A DNA stretch of 64,000 nucleotides from DASVTR01 sp036382855 (GTDB taxonomy: Bacteria > Acidobacteriota > Blastocatellia > Pyrinomonadales > Pyrinomonadaceae): positions 40,190 through 104,189 of the forward strand of contig DASVPO010000011.1 in the NCBI GenBank assembly GCA_036382855.1. Direction: 5' to 3'. Of the stretch, positions 9,846 to 18,114 are shown in pieces (within the stretch, counting starts at the first letter, position 1; the number at the start of each line of letters is the position of its first letter). The notes below the pieces were generated by a model that had not been told where the DNA came from, did not search any database, and saw only the letters and a list, made by a program, of their open reading frames with translations. Both the position numbers and the translations under genes were made by a program.

Positions 9846-9877
9846 CCTTACAAGTTGAATGTCCGCAGCAGCGGACG

Positions 9878-9906
9878 GTCTAACAACTCATTCAACGCAG
9901 ACGCCT
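9878..9906 (+). other. attC-like half site (tentative)
   Basis: GTCTAAC followed by AACTCATTCAA and then GACGCC closely resembles the left end (R''-L'') of integron attC sites. No matching right half ending in GTTRRRY is visible within the next 140 bases, so it may be chance or a relic. It precedes the small low-GC gene at 10022. Confidence 0.2.
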
Positions 9907-10021
9907 CGATAGCTTCCCTTTCATTGTTGTTTGGTCTCTTCACCTTGACTGCTTTATGCTTCGCGCGGTTTAATTCCGAGAGTCAGGTTGCTTTGCCATT
10001 ATAGCGGTTAAATTTCAGGCC

Positions 10022-10306
10022 ATGGCTAAATTAACAAGATACGAAGAACTCGCCCTTGCAGCATTGTTGAAATGTCGTCTGCGTGGTGAGGCTGAAATCA
10101 ATTTCGTCAATGGCATGATGAAGAAGATTACCGCACAGGAATTGGATTCCGTTCCACACACACAGCGGGTAGCACTCTGGAGCATCCTGTCTGAGCATAA
10201 GGATGAAATCAACGACCTCACGCTGCTTGAAATCTTAGAGCAGATTGAAACTTACCGAGACTCGATAGCTTATGTAGTGCGCAGCGAATGCTTGAAACAT
10301 ACCTAA
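10022..10306 (+). CDS. small hypothetical protein, 94 aa
   Basis: I do not recognise it. It is a mostly helical soluble protein (YEELALAALLKCRLRG, LTLLEILEQIETYRDSIAYVV) without membrane segments. Its base composition is clearly lower in GC than its neighbours and its codon choice is looser, which suggests foreign origin. No strong ribosome site precedes the ATG. It stands alone between a terminator and a convergent gene, flanked by two similar short sequences (9881-9898 and 10355-10374). It may be a cassette-like insertion. Confidence 0.55.
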   Translation: MAKLTRYEELALAALLKCRLRGEAEINFVNGMMKKITAQELDSVPHTQRVALWSILSEHKDEINDLTLLEILEQIETYRDSIAYVVRSECLKHT

Positions 10307-10435
10307 GTGTCACAAGCGATAATCAATTCCTGTTGCTCGATTCTATGAACGGGTAGCTCAGTAACTCATCCAACCCGACCACAGTCAGCCTTGCCTTTCA
10401 TCAATCATTGCCAGTACAGCTTATCGCTGCTTTGC

Positions 10436-11872
10436 TCACTCGCTAAGCCGTACTTTGCTTCGGTGGGCCAGAAGGCGGTTGACGAGGGCGACCGAGAGCC
10501 ATGCGATAACGGCCGAGGATGAGAGCGACCAGCCGATTGATTCTATCGCGGGGTCAATGGATGGGCCGACGAGCGCGACCAGAATTCCCGTGAAGGTGAC
10601 GCGGGTAGCGATGCGGCGTGCCTGATAGAGGTGTTGCAGCCAGTTGATGCGGCGCAGTTCGGTGGCTAAGTATTCGTCGTCGTCGTTTAAGCGCGTGTAG
10701 TAGGCTGCCTCGCGGCGGGCGAAGCGGGTGAGGGCTTCATCGGGCGCGATGCGGACGGCCGCGTCGTAGTGGTGTATGACGTGTGCGAGTTTGCCGTTGC
10801 GGAGCGAAAGCTCTGCCAGACCGATTTCGGCGCGGAAGGAGCGTGGGTCCAGTTCGAGCGCGCGGCGGAAGTGCTTGGAGGCGGATTCCATCTCGCCAAA
10901 CTCGAAGAAGCTTTCTCCAATGCGTGTCAGCAGCAGGGCGTTGTCCGCGCCGCGGCGTGCAGCCAGACGCAGGCTCGCACGCGCACGCGCCAGCAGCCGT
11001 GCGTCGCTGACGGCGCTCGCCTGTGAGCGCAGGAAACGTGCAAACTCGTAGACCAGCCAGCCATCGCGCGGCATCACCAGCAGAGCACGACGGAAAGCTT
11101 CGGCCGCTTCACGCAAGCGCCCTGCGGCGCGCAACTCGTTTGCAGCACGACGCAGCAGGCGTCCGCGTTCAAAGTCTGTCGAACGGCGCAGCTCCTTGAG
11201 TGTGCGTTGATGACGGACGTGCTTGCGCGCGTTGTGCTGCAAATCTGCGGTCGCGTTGTCGAGCACGTCTGTTGAAGCGAGGCGCAGGTAGTTGAGCGTG
11301 ATGCTCAGGGTTTGCGGTGACGCTAAGTAGTTGCGTAGTTCGCTTGAGCGCGCGTCCAGTTTTTCGTCCGCGAGCAGCGGGAACAGCACGCGCACCATGC
11401 GGCGGTAGCTCTCACCGCCGGATGCGAAGACGAAGTTGATTCCCTTGCCTGTCACCTCGCTGCGATAGCGATAGCGCACGCGCCCGCCCCTGCGCAGCGT
11501 GCGCACGGCGTTTGTCTCGACGCGTTCCACATCTTCCGTATTAAGGATGAGCGAGCGACGCTGTATCAGTTTTTTGACGAACGGCACGACGCCGCGCCGC
11601 GAGAGTTGATGGCCGTCGAAGATGATGCGGTCTGTGAAGGCAAGGAGCGGTGTGACGAGCCAGGCGCAGGCAATCGTCAGCATCGCTTCAAGGTCAAGTT
11701 CCGCGCGAAGGAGCAGCAACGCGATGAAGGTCAAAGCGCTCGCCGCCGCCAAGTAGCCGCCGGGCGACACGCGAACGCTCGCAAGGCGCGTGCGGCGCAC
11801 GGGCGCGTTTGCACGCACACCTGCCACCTCCGCCACCGCACCCGATACCTCCAAACGCGCCGTCTCGTTCAT
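10436..11872 (-). CDS. membrane protein with TPR repeats
   Basis: The 478-aa protein has two N-terminal membrane spans (about residues 38-56 and 62-80) and a cytoplasmic PH-like segment (about 85-165). A TPR region follows (about 240-400; AANELRAAGRLREAAEAFRRAL, ESFFEFGEMESASKHFRRALELDP, LAELSLRNGKLAHVIHHYDAAVRIAPDE described in part). A C-terminal membrane pair lies at about 430-465. TPRs mediate protein-protein contacts; the partner is unknown. Its ATG overlaps the stop of the preceding membrane hydrolase gene by 4 bases (ATGA), so they are translated as a pair. Confidence 0.75.
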   Translation of the reverse strand: MNETARLEVSGAVAEVAGVRANAPVRRTRLASVRVSPGGYLAAASALTFIALLLLRAELDLEAMLTIACAWLVTPLLAFTDRIIFDGHQLSRRGVVPFVKKLIQRRSLILNTEDVERVETNAVRTLRRGGRVRYRYRSEVTGKGINFVFASGGESYRRMVRVLFPLLADEKLDARSSELRNYLASPQTLSITLNYLRLASTDVLDNATADLQHNARKHVRHQRTLKELRRSTDFERGRLLRRAANELRAAGRLREAAEAFRRALLVMPRDGWLVYEFARFLRSQASAVSDARLLARARASLRLAARRGADNALLLTRIGESFFEFGEMESASKHFRRALELDPRSFRAEIGLAELSLRNGKLAHVIHHYDAAVRIAPDEALTRFARREAAYYTRLNDDDEYLATELRRINWLQHLYQARRIATRVTFTGILVALVGPSIDPAIESIGWSLSSSAVIAWLSVALVNRLLAHRSKVRLSE

Positions 11873-13041
11873 CTATCGCTCGTTTCTGTTGCTGCGCTCC
11901 CCTGCGGACAGGCGACTGGAACCTCAACTGCTGCGAAGCCGCCGCTGCGCCCGCCGCCCCTCGGTTCAGTGTAACGTAAGTCCGCGAATTGTACGATAGC
12001 CTGCGTCATGCAGTCGCCTTCGATGCGAACCACAGGAAAGCGCGCGAAGTCGAGCATCACGACGGCGCGCTCGTCCGTCGCAGCGCGTGCAGCCAAAGCT
12101 GCCTGCTCGTTTTCCGGCTTCGCGTAGCGCAAAGCATTCGCTTCGGTTATCGCGTTATCCTGACCGCCGACGCTCACGTTGTAGAGATAGGTCGCGCGGT
12201 CTGTCTCGGCCAGACAGCGCCAGCGCAGAGGGTTCGCCAGCGTCGGCATCGCCGCGACACGACGCACGCTCTCCCCACGCGCAGACGCCAGTTGATTCAC
12301 AGCCACTTCCGCACGCCCCAGAGCATTGCGATGCAGAAGGGAGAGCGCGCCCCAGTAAATGAGTACGAAGAAGAGGGCTGCGTGGGCAAGGCGGCTGCCC
12401 CGGCGCGGCGCGAAATTAAACCAGCGTGCCAACGCAAGACAGGCGAGCGCTACAAACCAGACGACGCGAATCGTGGTCGCATTCTCAAGCCCCGCGTTTT
12501 CAAGGCGCGGGCTTAAGACCAGCAGCGATAAGGCCGCCGCGATGAAGCACCAGATACCCAAGCGCCACCAGTTGCGAGAGGTCAAGAGAAAGACCGCGCC
12601 GCCGAGCACAATCCAAATCCATGGGTCAACAATAAAGACCAGATCGCCGTAAAACCAACGACCGCTCCATGGCAGAAAAGGGCGCACACCGTAGTTGTTC
12701 GTCCAATCCAGCAGCGGGTGGCTGAAGCTCACGACGATTGATGCCAGCAGTAGTCCAGCAAAGCGCACGCTTGGCTTTCGCTTGCGCAGGCGCGCAATCA
12801 GCCAGTCGCCGCAGTAGAAAAGAAGGGGCAGCAGGAAGGCGAGCAGGAGCGTGCCGACGATGGAATGTGTGATGCCGCGATGATGTTGCAGGTAGAACCA
12901 ACGCCCGCCGAGTGTGGCTAGTATGTCGGAGTCGGGCGCATTGGCCGCCAGCACACACAGAGCAGTCGCACCCGGCGACAAACGCTCAAGCCCGGCCTTC
13001 GCAGCAGCCAGACCGACGAGCGAATGCGTGAGATTGTCCAT
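11869..13041 (-). CDS. YdjM-type membrane-bound metal-dependent hydrolase
   Basis: The 390-aa protein starts MDNLTHSLVGLAAAKAGL, typical of the LexA-binding/YdjM (DUF457) family. It keeps the His/Asp pattern: THS (residues 5-7), NAPDSDIL (about 35-42), HHRGITHSIVG (about 54-63) and SFSHPLLDWTNNYG (about 106-118). Four to five membrane spans alternate with these motifs. The family is predicted to be a membrane metal-dependent hydrolase of unknown substrate. The C-terminal 150 residues look like a soluble periplasmic extension. It forms a two-gene operon with the TPR membrane protein. Confidence 0.82.
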   Translation of the reverse strand: MDNLTHSLVGLAAAKAGLERLSPGATALCVLAANAPDSDILATLGGRWFYLQHHRGITHSIVGTLLLAFLLPLLFYCGDWLIARLRKRKPSVRFAGLLLASIVVSFSHPLLDWTNNYGVRPFLPWSGRWFYGDLVFIVDPWIWIVLGGAVFLLTSRNWWRLGIWCFIAAALSLLVLSPRLENAGLENATTIRVVWFVALACLALARWFNFAPRRGSRLAHAALFFVLIYWGALSLLHRNALGRAEVAVNQLASARGESVRRVAAMPTLANPLRWRCLAETDRATYLYNVSVGGQDNAITEANALRYAKPENEQAALAARAATDERAVVMLDFARFPVVRIEGDCMTQAIVQFADLRYTEPRGGGRSGGFAAVEVPVACPQGSAATETSDR

Positions 13042-13142
13042 ACTTGACTACGTTTTGAATCAGAGGCCGGAAGAAAGAAGAGACGAGAATAAGAGGAACG
13101 CTGAAGGCAGTCTCTTATCCTGTGTTCTGTAGTTCCGTCCTG

Positions 13143-13955
13143 TTAGGATTCCGACCCGGCGGGAGGCGTATCGGGCGTCAGTTGCGCGTAGCGCGCGGGG
13201 TCTATCTTTTCCAGCTTTTCTGCGGCCTGACGGGCGGCGGCGGGCTGCGGCAGCGGTTTGCCGTCCTTGTCTCTGGCCTTGCGCGCAGGCTCCACGATAT
13301 TGAACAACAACTCGGCCGCCTCCTTCTTCTTGCCTTGCTTCTCATAGACTGAGGCGAGGCGCAAGTTGGCCGTGTCGGCTGTGATGAGCGGGCTATTCAT
13401 CTTCGCCAGTTCAGCGTAGAGCGCGGCGGCTTCGTCCAGCTTATTGTCCGCTTCCTTCGTCTGCGCGAGGGCGAATTTCGCCAGCATCGCAACTTCAGTT
13501 TCGCTGCTCTGCGTTAAGGTTTGCAGTTCGTTGATGGCCTTCGGGCGGTCAAGCTTCAACAGATTATTGGCTGCGAAGTAGCGTGCCATCTCGCGCGTCG
13601 AGCCGCTGTACTTGGCCTCGACCTGCCGGAACTCTTCGACGGCGCGCTTGGCACGCTCCGTCTCGTTTGGAAAACTGATCTGCGTGTTACCTGCGACGGG
13701 TTGTTCGATGACCGGGGCCTGCGCGATTTCGATGGCACGTCCGAGAGCCTGCCGCGCTTCGTCTGCCTTGCGGTTGCGCCAGGAGTTGAAAATCAGGAAG
13801 ATTGCGCCGAGCGCGATGAGGGCGATGATGCCGTAGAGAATCGTCTTGCCTTTGCCTTCGAGGCGGTCGCCTGCGCGGTCCATGAGGGTCATCGTCGTAT
13901 CACGAAAACGGTCGTGTTTAAGCTCGCGCGCGCGTTTCTTGTTGTATTTAGCCAC
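13143..13955 (-). CDS. YfgM-like membrane-anchored TPR protein
   Basis: I start this gene at a GTG (13955) because AAAGGA lies about 8 bases upstream and the protein then begins MAKYNKKRARELKHDRFRD. The longer open frame to 14384 has no such signal and encodes unlikely sequence. The 270-aa product has a basic cytoplasmic N-terminus, one membrane span (LYGIIALIALGAIFLIFN, about residues 43-60) and TPR-like helices (about 110-240). This is the arrangement of YfgM/TPR_21 proteins, which in E. coli associate with the translocon and periplasmic chaperones. The C-terminus is Pro/Ala rich. Function by analogy only. Confidence 0.75.
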   Translation of the reverse strand: MAKYNKKRARELKHDRFRDTTMTLMDRAGDRLEGKGKTILYGIIALIALGAIFLIFNSWRNRKADEARQALGRAIEIAQAPVIEQPVAGNTQISFPNETERAKRAVEEFRQVEAKYSGSTREMARYFAANNLLKLDRPKAINELQTLTQSSETEVAMLAKFALAQTKEADNKLDEAAALYAELAKMNSPLITADTANLRLASVYEKQGKKKEAAELLFNIVEPARKARDKDGKPLPQPAAARQAAEKLEKIDPARYAQLTPDTPPAGSES

Positions 13956-14365
13956 GTCTGTTCCTTTTGCAAGTGCCCACGGTCGGGGACGTTCATAAAG
14001 GTGGTATGATAAGCGAAAGGATAACTCTAACGGTGGCCGCGAAAGCTTGTCAAGCAGGCTTACAGGAACGTTTTTTGAGTCAGATGACGCGCAATCAGGC
14101 GAGCCTCCCGGCAGGCTCTCCCGGACATCCAAGCGTGCGCGGGCCGGAAGCCTGCGGGCGCGGCAATTTTTGCTTGAGCAGATAGTCTTAGCCTGTAGAA
14201 TGGCGGCTCGCGGTGGTGGGCCGGGTCGGGAAGAACGTTGATGTTCAGTCTTTATTTGGGCGTGAAAGATTTTCCGGGAACAAACAGAGAACGAGCGGTG
14301 TCTAAGCCGGTAACTGTCCGGGAAGTGACAGCCTTTAAAAAGCTTCCCGCCGCTGGGGGACATGC
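13956..14365. other. divergent intergenic region
   Basis: This stretch of 410 bases lies between the YfgM-like gene and the second ECF sigma gene. I see a plus-strand TATGAT hexamer near 14005 but no matching -35, and no gene with a start and a ribosome site. Confidence 0.5.
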
Positions 14366-15025
14366 GTGAGCTTCGGAGAGCCAATCGCCCTCCGCGGGCA
14401 ACTGAAACTGGAAGAGGTTGCGGCGGCAGCCTCAGATGATGCGCGTGCGGCGGCAGCGGAAGCGCAGTTCATTGAAAGATTAAGGGCCGGTGAAGCCGCG
14501 GCCTTCGATTATCTGGTGACGGAACGCTCCGGCGAAGTCTATGCGCTCCTTTACCGCTTAACGGAAGACGCGGAAGAAGCGCGCGACCTGACGCAGGAAA
14601 CATTCCTGCGCGCCTTTCAGAGCATCAGCCGCTTTCGCGGCGACGCGAATCTAAAGACGTGGCTTTACCGCATCGCACTCAATCAGGCGCGCAATCGCTG
14701 GCGCTGGTGGAGGCGCAGGCGACGCGACGTGACCGTCTCGCTCGATGCCGAAGCAGGCCAGCAAGAGCAGCCCTTGAGCGCACGCCTTCACGCCGTCGGC
14801 AACAACCCTGAGCAGGAGACGCTGGCGCGCGAGCGCGAAACGTCACTGCGCACGGCCCTGCGTTCGCTCAGCCGCTCCTACCGCGAGGCCGTCATCCTGC
14901 GCGACGTGGAAGGCTTGAGCTACGAAGAGATTGCAGCGGCGCTGGAAGTCAGCACGGGGACGGTTAAGTCCAGAATCTCGCGCGGGCGATTGGAATTGCG
15001 TCGCATACTCGGAAGTTCTTTGTAA
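14366..15025 (+). CDS. ECF-type RNA polymerase sigma factor
   Basis: The 219-aa protein starts at GTG with GGGGGA 5 bases upstream; the nearby ATG at 14362 is out of frame. Region 2 is EAAAFDYLVTERSGEVYALLYR with DLTQETFLRAFQSISRF and NLKTWLYRIALNQARNRW. Region 4 is LSRSYREAVILRDVEGLSYEEIA with the HTH STGTVKSRISRGRLELRR. These are described in overlapping parts and both are intact. A zinc-finger anti-sigma gene follows 433 bases later in the same direction. This is the second sigma/anti-sigma pair in the window and differs in sequence from the one at 5.6-7.2 kb. Confidence 0.9.
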   Translation: MSFGEPIALRGQLKLEEVAAAASDDARAAAAEAQFIERLRAGEAAAFDYLVTERSGEVYALLYRLTEDAEEARDLTQETFLRAFQSISRFRGDANLKTWLYRIALNQARNRWRWWRRRRRDVTVSLDAEAGQQEQPLSARLHAVGNNPEQETLARERETSLRTALRSLSRSYREAVILRDVEGLSYEEIAAALEVSTGTVKSRISRGRLELRRILGSSL

Positions 15026-15458
15026 ATCAGCACGTCAGTCTCCGGCCTCCGGCCATCAGTTCTCTCTTTGAGATGGAGGCTGATTGACCGGGAAGTGCTG
15101 ATGCTCTTTGAAAGGCGAATGGCTGACCCGCCCCGGCTTCACTAACAAACTCGGTGCCAATTGGGTCGAAGTGACGAAGACGGTCTTGTCGGTTAAAAGC
15201 TCAGCCAGAAGCGCGCACGCTCTTGAAAGCGATGATTGAAAACGCGGCCAGCAACACCCGTTATTGATTCAAGCTTTCAGGCGCGGCGCTCGTGGGAGGA
15301 GCTTGATAGCCGCGAGTTAGCCGATAGCGTTGCTTCCTTTAACAAAAAGGGAGCAGCCGGGGTCGGCCAGCCATTCGCCTGACGAAACAGTTGTTAGATG
15401 CCAGCCAACCGATTTTTGAAGATAACTGACTGGCATCTGACCGCTGATTATCTGCCTT
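15026..15458 (+). other. 433-base leader/spacer with inverted repeats
   Basis: There is no gene here. At 15027-15107 an imperfect hairpin has outer arms ATCAGCAC/GTGCTGAT and an inner CAGTCTCC/GGAGGCTG pair, with period-7 units (CTCCGGC twice) in the left arm. At 15393-15404 and 15430-15441 a 12-bp dyad (GTTAGATGCCAG / CTGGCATCTGAC, one wobble) ends 17 bases before the anti-sigma start. Confidence 0.6.
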
Positions 15459-16271
15459 ATGATGTCATGTGAGGAAATACTGCAAGAGCTGTCGTTGTAC
15501 GTTGACGACGAGTTAGCGCTTCCGGCGCGCGTCGCCGTGGACGAACACCTGCAAAGATGCCCCGTCTGCCGCGAGCATCTCTTTGAGTTGCGCGCGATGA
15601 CGCGCAATCTTTCGCAGTTGATGCGCCCCATAACGCCGCCCGAGTTGGCCCCTTCCATCAGTTATGCATTGATGATTGAGGCCGCCGCTCGCGCGCGCCA
15701 GCCCGTGCTTCCCTTCCGCGTCAGGCTCGCTGAATGGCTGCGCCCGCGCCTGATGCCCTACACGGTCGGCTCGTTTGCGTCCGTCATTCTCTTCGTCGGG
15801 ATGCTCACAGCGCTGCGCCCGAACATGATGTCCTTCCACGACTGGGACAGGGCCGCACACGAATCAGAGATGACGGCCTACAGAATCATAGAGTTGACGG
15901 ACGGCAATGGCGGCTACGATTTGACTAAGCCTGTCGCGCCTGACGTGTTTGCGGCGACACGCGCACCCTACGCCATCGAATCGCCGAGCCTCAACCCGCG
16001 CGGCGCACTCGCAGCCCTAACGCGCTCGCAGCTTCATTCGCATGAACAGGACGACGACGATATGGTTGTCGTGACGGACGTGTTCAGCAACGGCAGCGCT
16101 TCGCTGGCCGGAGTCGTACAGCCGCCGCGCGACCGTCGTATGCTGGATGAATTTCAGTCTGCGCTCAGGCAGGATGCGGCCTTCGTCCCTGCTGCCTACG
16201 ACCGGCGGCCTGAAACCATGCGCGTCGTCTTCGTCGTGCAAAAGGTCAAGGTCAACGAGCGGGAATTTTAA
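15459..16271 (+). CDS. zinc-finger anti-sigma factor
   Basis: The 270-aa protein has the motif DEHLQRCPVCREHL (HxxxCxxC, about residues 29-37) typical of zinc-binding anti-sigma domains. One membrane span follows (VGSFASVILFVGMLTAL, about 103-119), then a roughly 150-residue periplasmic part without a known domain. It should sequester the sigma factor encoded upstream. Two adjacent ATG codons (15459, 15462) are possible starts. An unusually long 433-base spacer with inverted repeats separates the pair, so it may have its own control. A very strong terminator follows the stop codon. Confidence 0.85.
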   Translation: MMSCEEILQELSLYVDDELALPARVAVDEHLQRCPVCREHLFELRAMTRNLSQLMRPITPPELAPSISYALMIEAAARARQPVLPFRVRLAEWLRPRLMPYTVGSFASVILFVGMLTALRPNMMSFHDWDRAAHESEMTAYRIIELTDGNGGYDLTKPVAPDVFAATRAPYAIESPSLNPRGALAALTRSQLHSHEQDDDDMVVVTDVFSNGSASLAGVVQPPRDRRMLDEFQSALRQDAAFVPAAYDRRPETMRVVFVVQKVKVNEREF

Positions 16272-16314
16272 GCGGCGAACTGTTAAGAGGCTTTTAAGGC
16301 CATTAACGAATGCA

Positions 16315-16364
16315 AACAGCCCCGGCAGCGGCGACTATTATCGCGCCGCTGCCGGGGCTGTTTT
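16315..16364 (+). terminator. strong Rho-independent terminator
   Basis: A perfect 19-bp stem (16315-16333 with 16344-16362) with a 10-base A/T-rich loop ends in TTTT. It closes the anti-sigma transcript 43 bases after its stop. Confidence 0.93.
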
Positions 16365-16417
16365 GCGTGCTCGCATGCCGGTGAATAGTGCGCGTGCGCG
16401 CTCCTGACAAGTCTAAC

Positions 16418-16446
16418 TTGACGCATTGCGCGCTGCATGTTAGCTT
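16418..16446 (+). promoter_or_regulatory. candidate promoter of the gcv operon
   Basis: TTGACG (16418-16423) and TAGCTT (16441-16446) are spaced by 17 bases, about 70 bases before gcvT. The -10 is weak. No glycine riboswitch is apparent between it and the start codon. Confidence 0.35.
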
Positions 16447-16513
16447 TCCCGCTCCACCCAAGTTATGGATTTCCGTCTATTTATCTCGGCTGCGGGATGC
16501 ATAGGAGAGACGC

Positions 16514-17632
16514 TTGAGCGCGCCTGATTTGAAACAAACACCACTGAACGCCGCGCACCGCCGCTCCGGCGCGCGGATGGTAGATTTCGGCGGCTGGGAT
16601 ATGCCTGTGCAGTATCCCTTGGGCACGGTCGAGGAACACCTGCGCACGCGCACGCACGCGGGCCTCTTCGATGTCTCGCACATGGGAGAGATTGACGTGC
16701 GCGGCCGTGATGCGATTGCCTTCGTTAATCGTCTCTGTTCCAACGACGCCGCAAAACTCGTTGATGGGCAGGCGCAGTATTCAGCGCTGACAACGCCGGA
16801 AGGCACAGTCATTGACGACCTGCTCGTCTATCGTTTTGCGCAAGACAGGCTGCTGCTCGTCGTCAATGCCGGAACGACGGAGAAGGATTGGGATTGGATT
16901 AAGTCGCATCACAGGGACGAGGCAGTCGAACTCAAAAACGTGAGCGCGGATTATTGCCAGATTGCTTTGCAGGGCCGCGATGCAGTCAGCATTTTGCAGC
17001 CTTTGACGGATGTTCCGCTCTCCGAGGTCAAGTATTATCATTTTCGCGAGGGCATGGTTGACAATGTTCCGGCCATCGTCTCGCGCACAGGCTACACGGG
17101 CGAAGACGGCTTTGAAGTCTATGCTGCCGCAGACAAGGCGGAGCAGCTCTGGGACAGGATTCTGGATGCAGGACGTGCGGGCACGCCCGAAGGTGTTGCA
17201 CCCTGCGGACTCGCCGCACGCAACACGCTGCGGCTCGAAGCCGCGATGGCTCTCTACGGCCACGAGATTGACGAAACGACGACGCTCCTTGAAGCCAACC
17301 TCGGCTGGATTTGCAAGCTCAACAAGGGAGATTTTATCGGACGCGAGCGCCTTGCACAGCAGAAGGAAGAGGGCATCAAGCGTCGTCTCGTCGGCTTTGA
17401 GATGAAGGAGCGGGGCATTGCGCGCGACGGGCAGGACGTTATCATCAACGGCGAGCGCGCAGGCAATGTTACTTCGGGAAGCCCCGCACCGTTTCTGAAA
17501 AAGAACATAGGGCTGGCCTACGTGCCCGTCGAGCATGCTAATGAAGGGCAAGCTATTGAGATTGATGTGCGCGGTCGTGCGGTCGCGGCCGAGATAGTTA
17601 AGACGCCTTTTTATAAACGAGAAAAGCAGTAG
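16514..17632 (+). CDS. gcvT: glycine cleavage system T protein (aminomethyltransferase)
   Basis: GcvT takes the aminomethyl group from lipoyl-GcvH and passes the methylene to tetrahydrofolate, releasing ammonia. The 372-aa protein has the family sequence throughout: the opening LNAAHRRSGARMVDFGGWDMPVQY, DVSHMGEIDVRG, the folate-site PEGTVIDDLLVYR, SRTGYTGEDGFEVY, and ARNTLRLEAAMALYGHEID. It starts with TTG, supported by AGGAGA 5 bases upstream; the closest ATG is out of frame. It is first in gcvT-gcvH-gcvPA-gcvPB. A heptamer-repeat hairpin lies between it and gcvH. Confidence 0.96.
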   Translation: MSAPDLKQTPLNAAHRRSGARMVDFGGWDMPVQYPLGTVEEHLRTRTHAGLFDVSHMGEIDVRGRDAIAFVNRLCSNDAAKLVDGQAQYSALTTPEGTVIDDLLVYRFAQDRLLLVVNAGTTEKDWDWIKSHHRDEAVELKNVSADYCQIALQGRDAVSILQPLTDVPLSEVKYYHFREGMVDNVPAIVSRTGYTGEDGFEVYAAADKAEQLWDRILDAGRAGTPEGVAPCGLAARNTLRLEAAMALYGHEIDETTTLLEANLGWICKLNKGDFIGRERLAQQKEEGIKRRLVGFEMKERGIARDGQDVIINGERAGNVTSGSPAPFLKKNIGLAYVPVEHANEGQAIEIDVRGRAVAAEIVKTPFYKREKQ

Positions 17633-17633
17633 T

Positions 17634-17708
17634 CAGTTTTCAGTCTTCCGTTTTCAGTGAAAGCAAAATGGTCTTTACTGAAAACTGAAAACCGTTAACT
17701 GAAAACTG
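17634..17708. repeat. heptamer-repeat inverted repeat (CTGAAAA family)
   Basis: The left arm (17634-17663) and right arm (17673-17708) are made of TTTTCAG / CTGAAAA units with 7-base spacing. Outer arms match as CAGTTTTCAGT / ACTGAAAACTG. It fills the gap between gcvT and gcvH and ends just before the gcvH ribosome site, so it could fold within the operon mRNA. Confidence 0.85.
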
Positions 17709-17718
17709 AGGAGCAGAC

Positions 17719-18111
17719 ATGGCTAACATTCCAGAGAATTTACAGTACAGCAAAGACCACGAGTGGATTAGCGTCGAAGGCGACATCGGCACTATCGGCA
17801 TCACAGACCACGCGCAGAACTCTTTGGGCGATGTGGTCTACGTCGAATTGCCGAAGGTGGGCGATACCTTCGAGGCGCATGAATCATTCGGCTCGGTCGA
17901 ATCGGTCAAAGCCGTTTCGGAAATCTTCACGCCCGTCGGTGGCGAAGTCACAGAAGTCAACGATTCGCTTCAGGACGAACCCGAACAGGTCAACGCAGAT
18001 CCTTATGGCGCGGCGTGGATGATTCGCATTCGCATGAAAAATCCAGGCGAGGTTGACAGCCTTCTGTCAGCCGCCGAATACGAAGACTTTACGAAAGCGG
18101 AGACAGAATAA
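17719..18111 (+). CDS. gcvH: glycine cleavage system H protein
   Basis: GcvH is the lipoylated shuttle between P, T and L proteins. The 130-aa length is normal. It carries YSKDHEWISVEGD at the start, GITDHAQNSLGDVVYVELP, and the lipoylation segment FGSVESVKAVSEI with Lys64 as the attachment residue, then EVNDSL and the terminal helix. A GAGG ribosome site precedes the ATG. It is followed after 3 bases by gcvPA. No lipoate attachment gene is in the window. Confidence 0.97.
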   Translation: MANIPENLQYSKDHEWISVEGDIGTIGITDHAQNSLGDVVYVELPKVGDTFEAHESFGSVESVKAVSEIFTPVGGEVTEVNDSLQDEPEQVNADPYGAAWMIRIRMKNPGEVDSLLSAAEYEDFTKAETE

Positions 18112-18114
18112 AAG

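Noticed and set aside
10346..10378. tRNA-like stretch (GGGTAGCTCAGT)
   Set aside because: The D-arm partner and the anticodon and T arms cannot be drawn from the following bases, so it is not a tRNA gene.
13956..14384. N-terminal extension of the YfgM-like gene
   Set aside because: The extra 143 codons give Arg/Ser-rich non-conserved sequence, and a GTG with a proper ribosome site at 13955 precedes the conserved part.
16365..16513. Glycine riboswitch before gcvT
   Set aside because: None of the conserved glycine-riboswitch core words is present between the terminator and the start codon.
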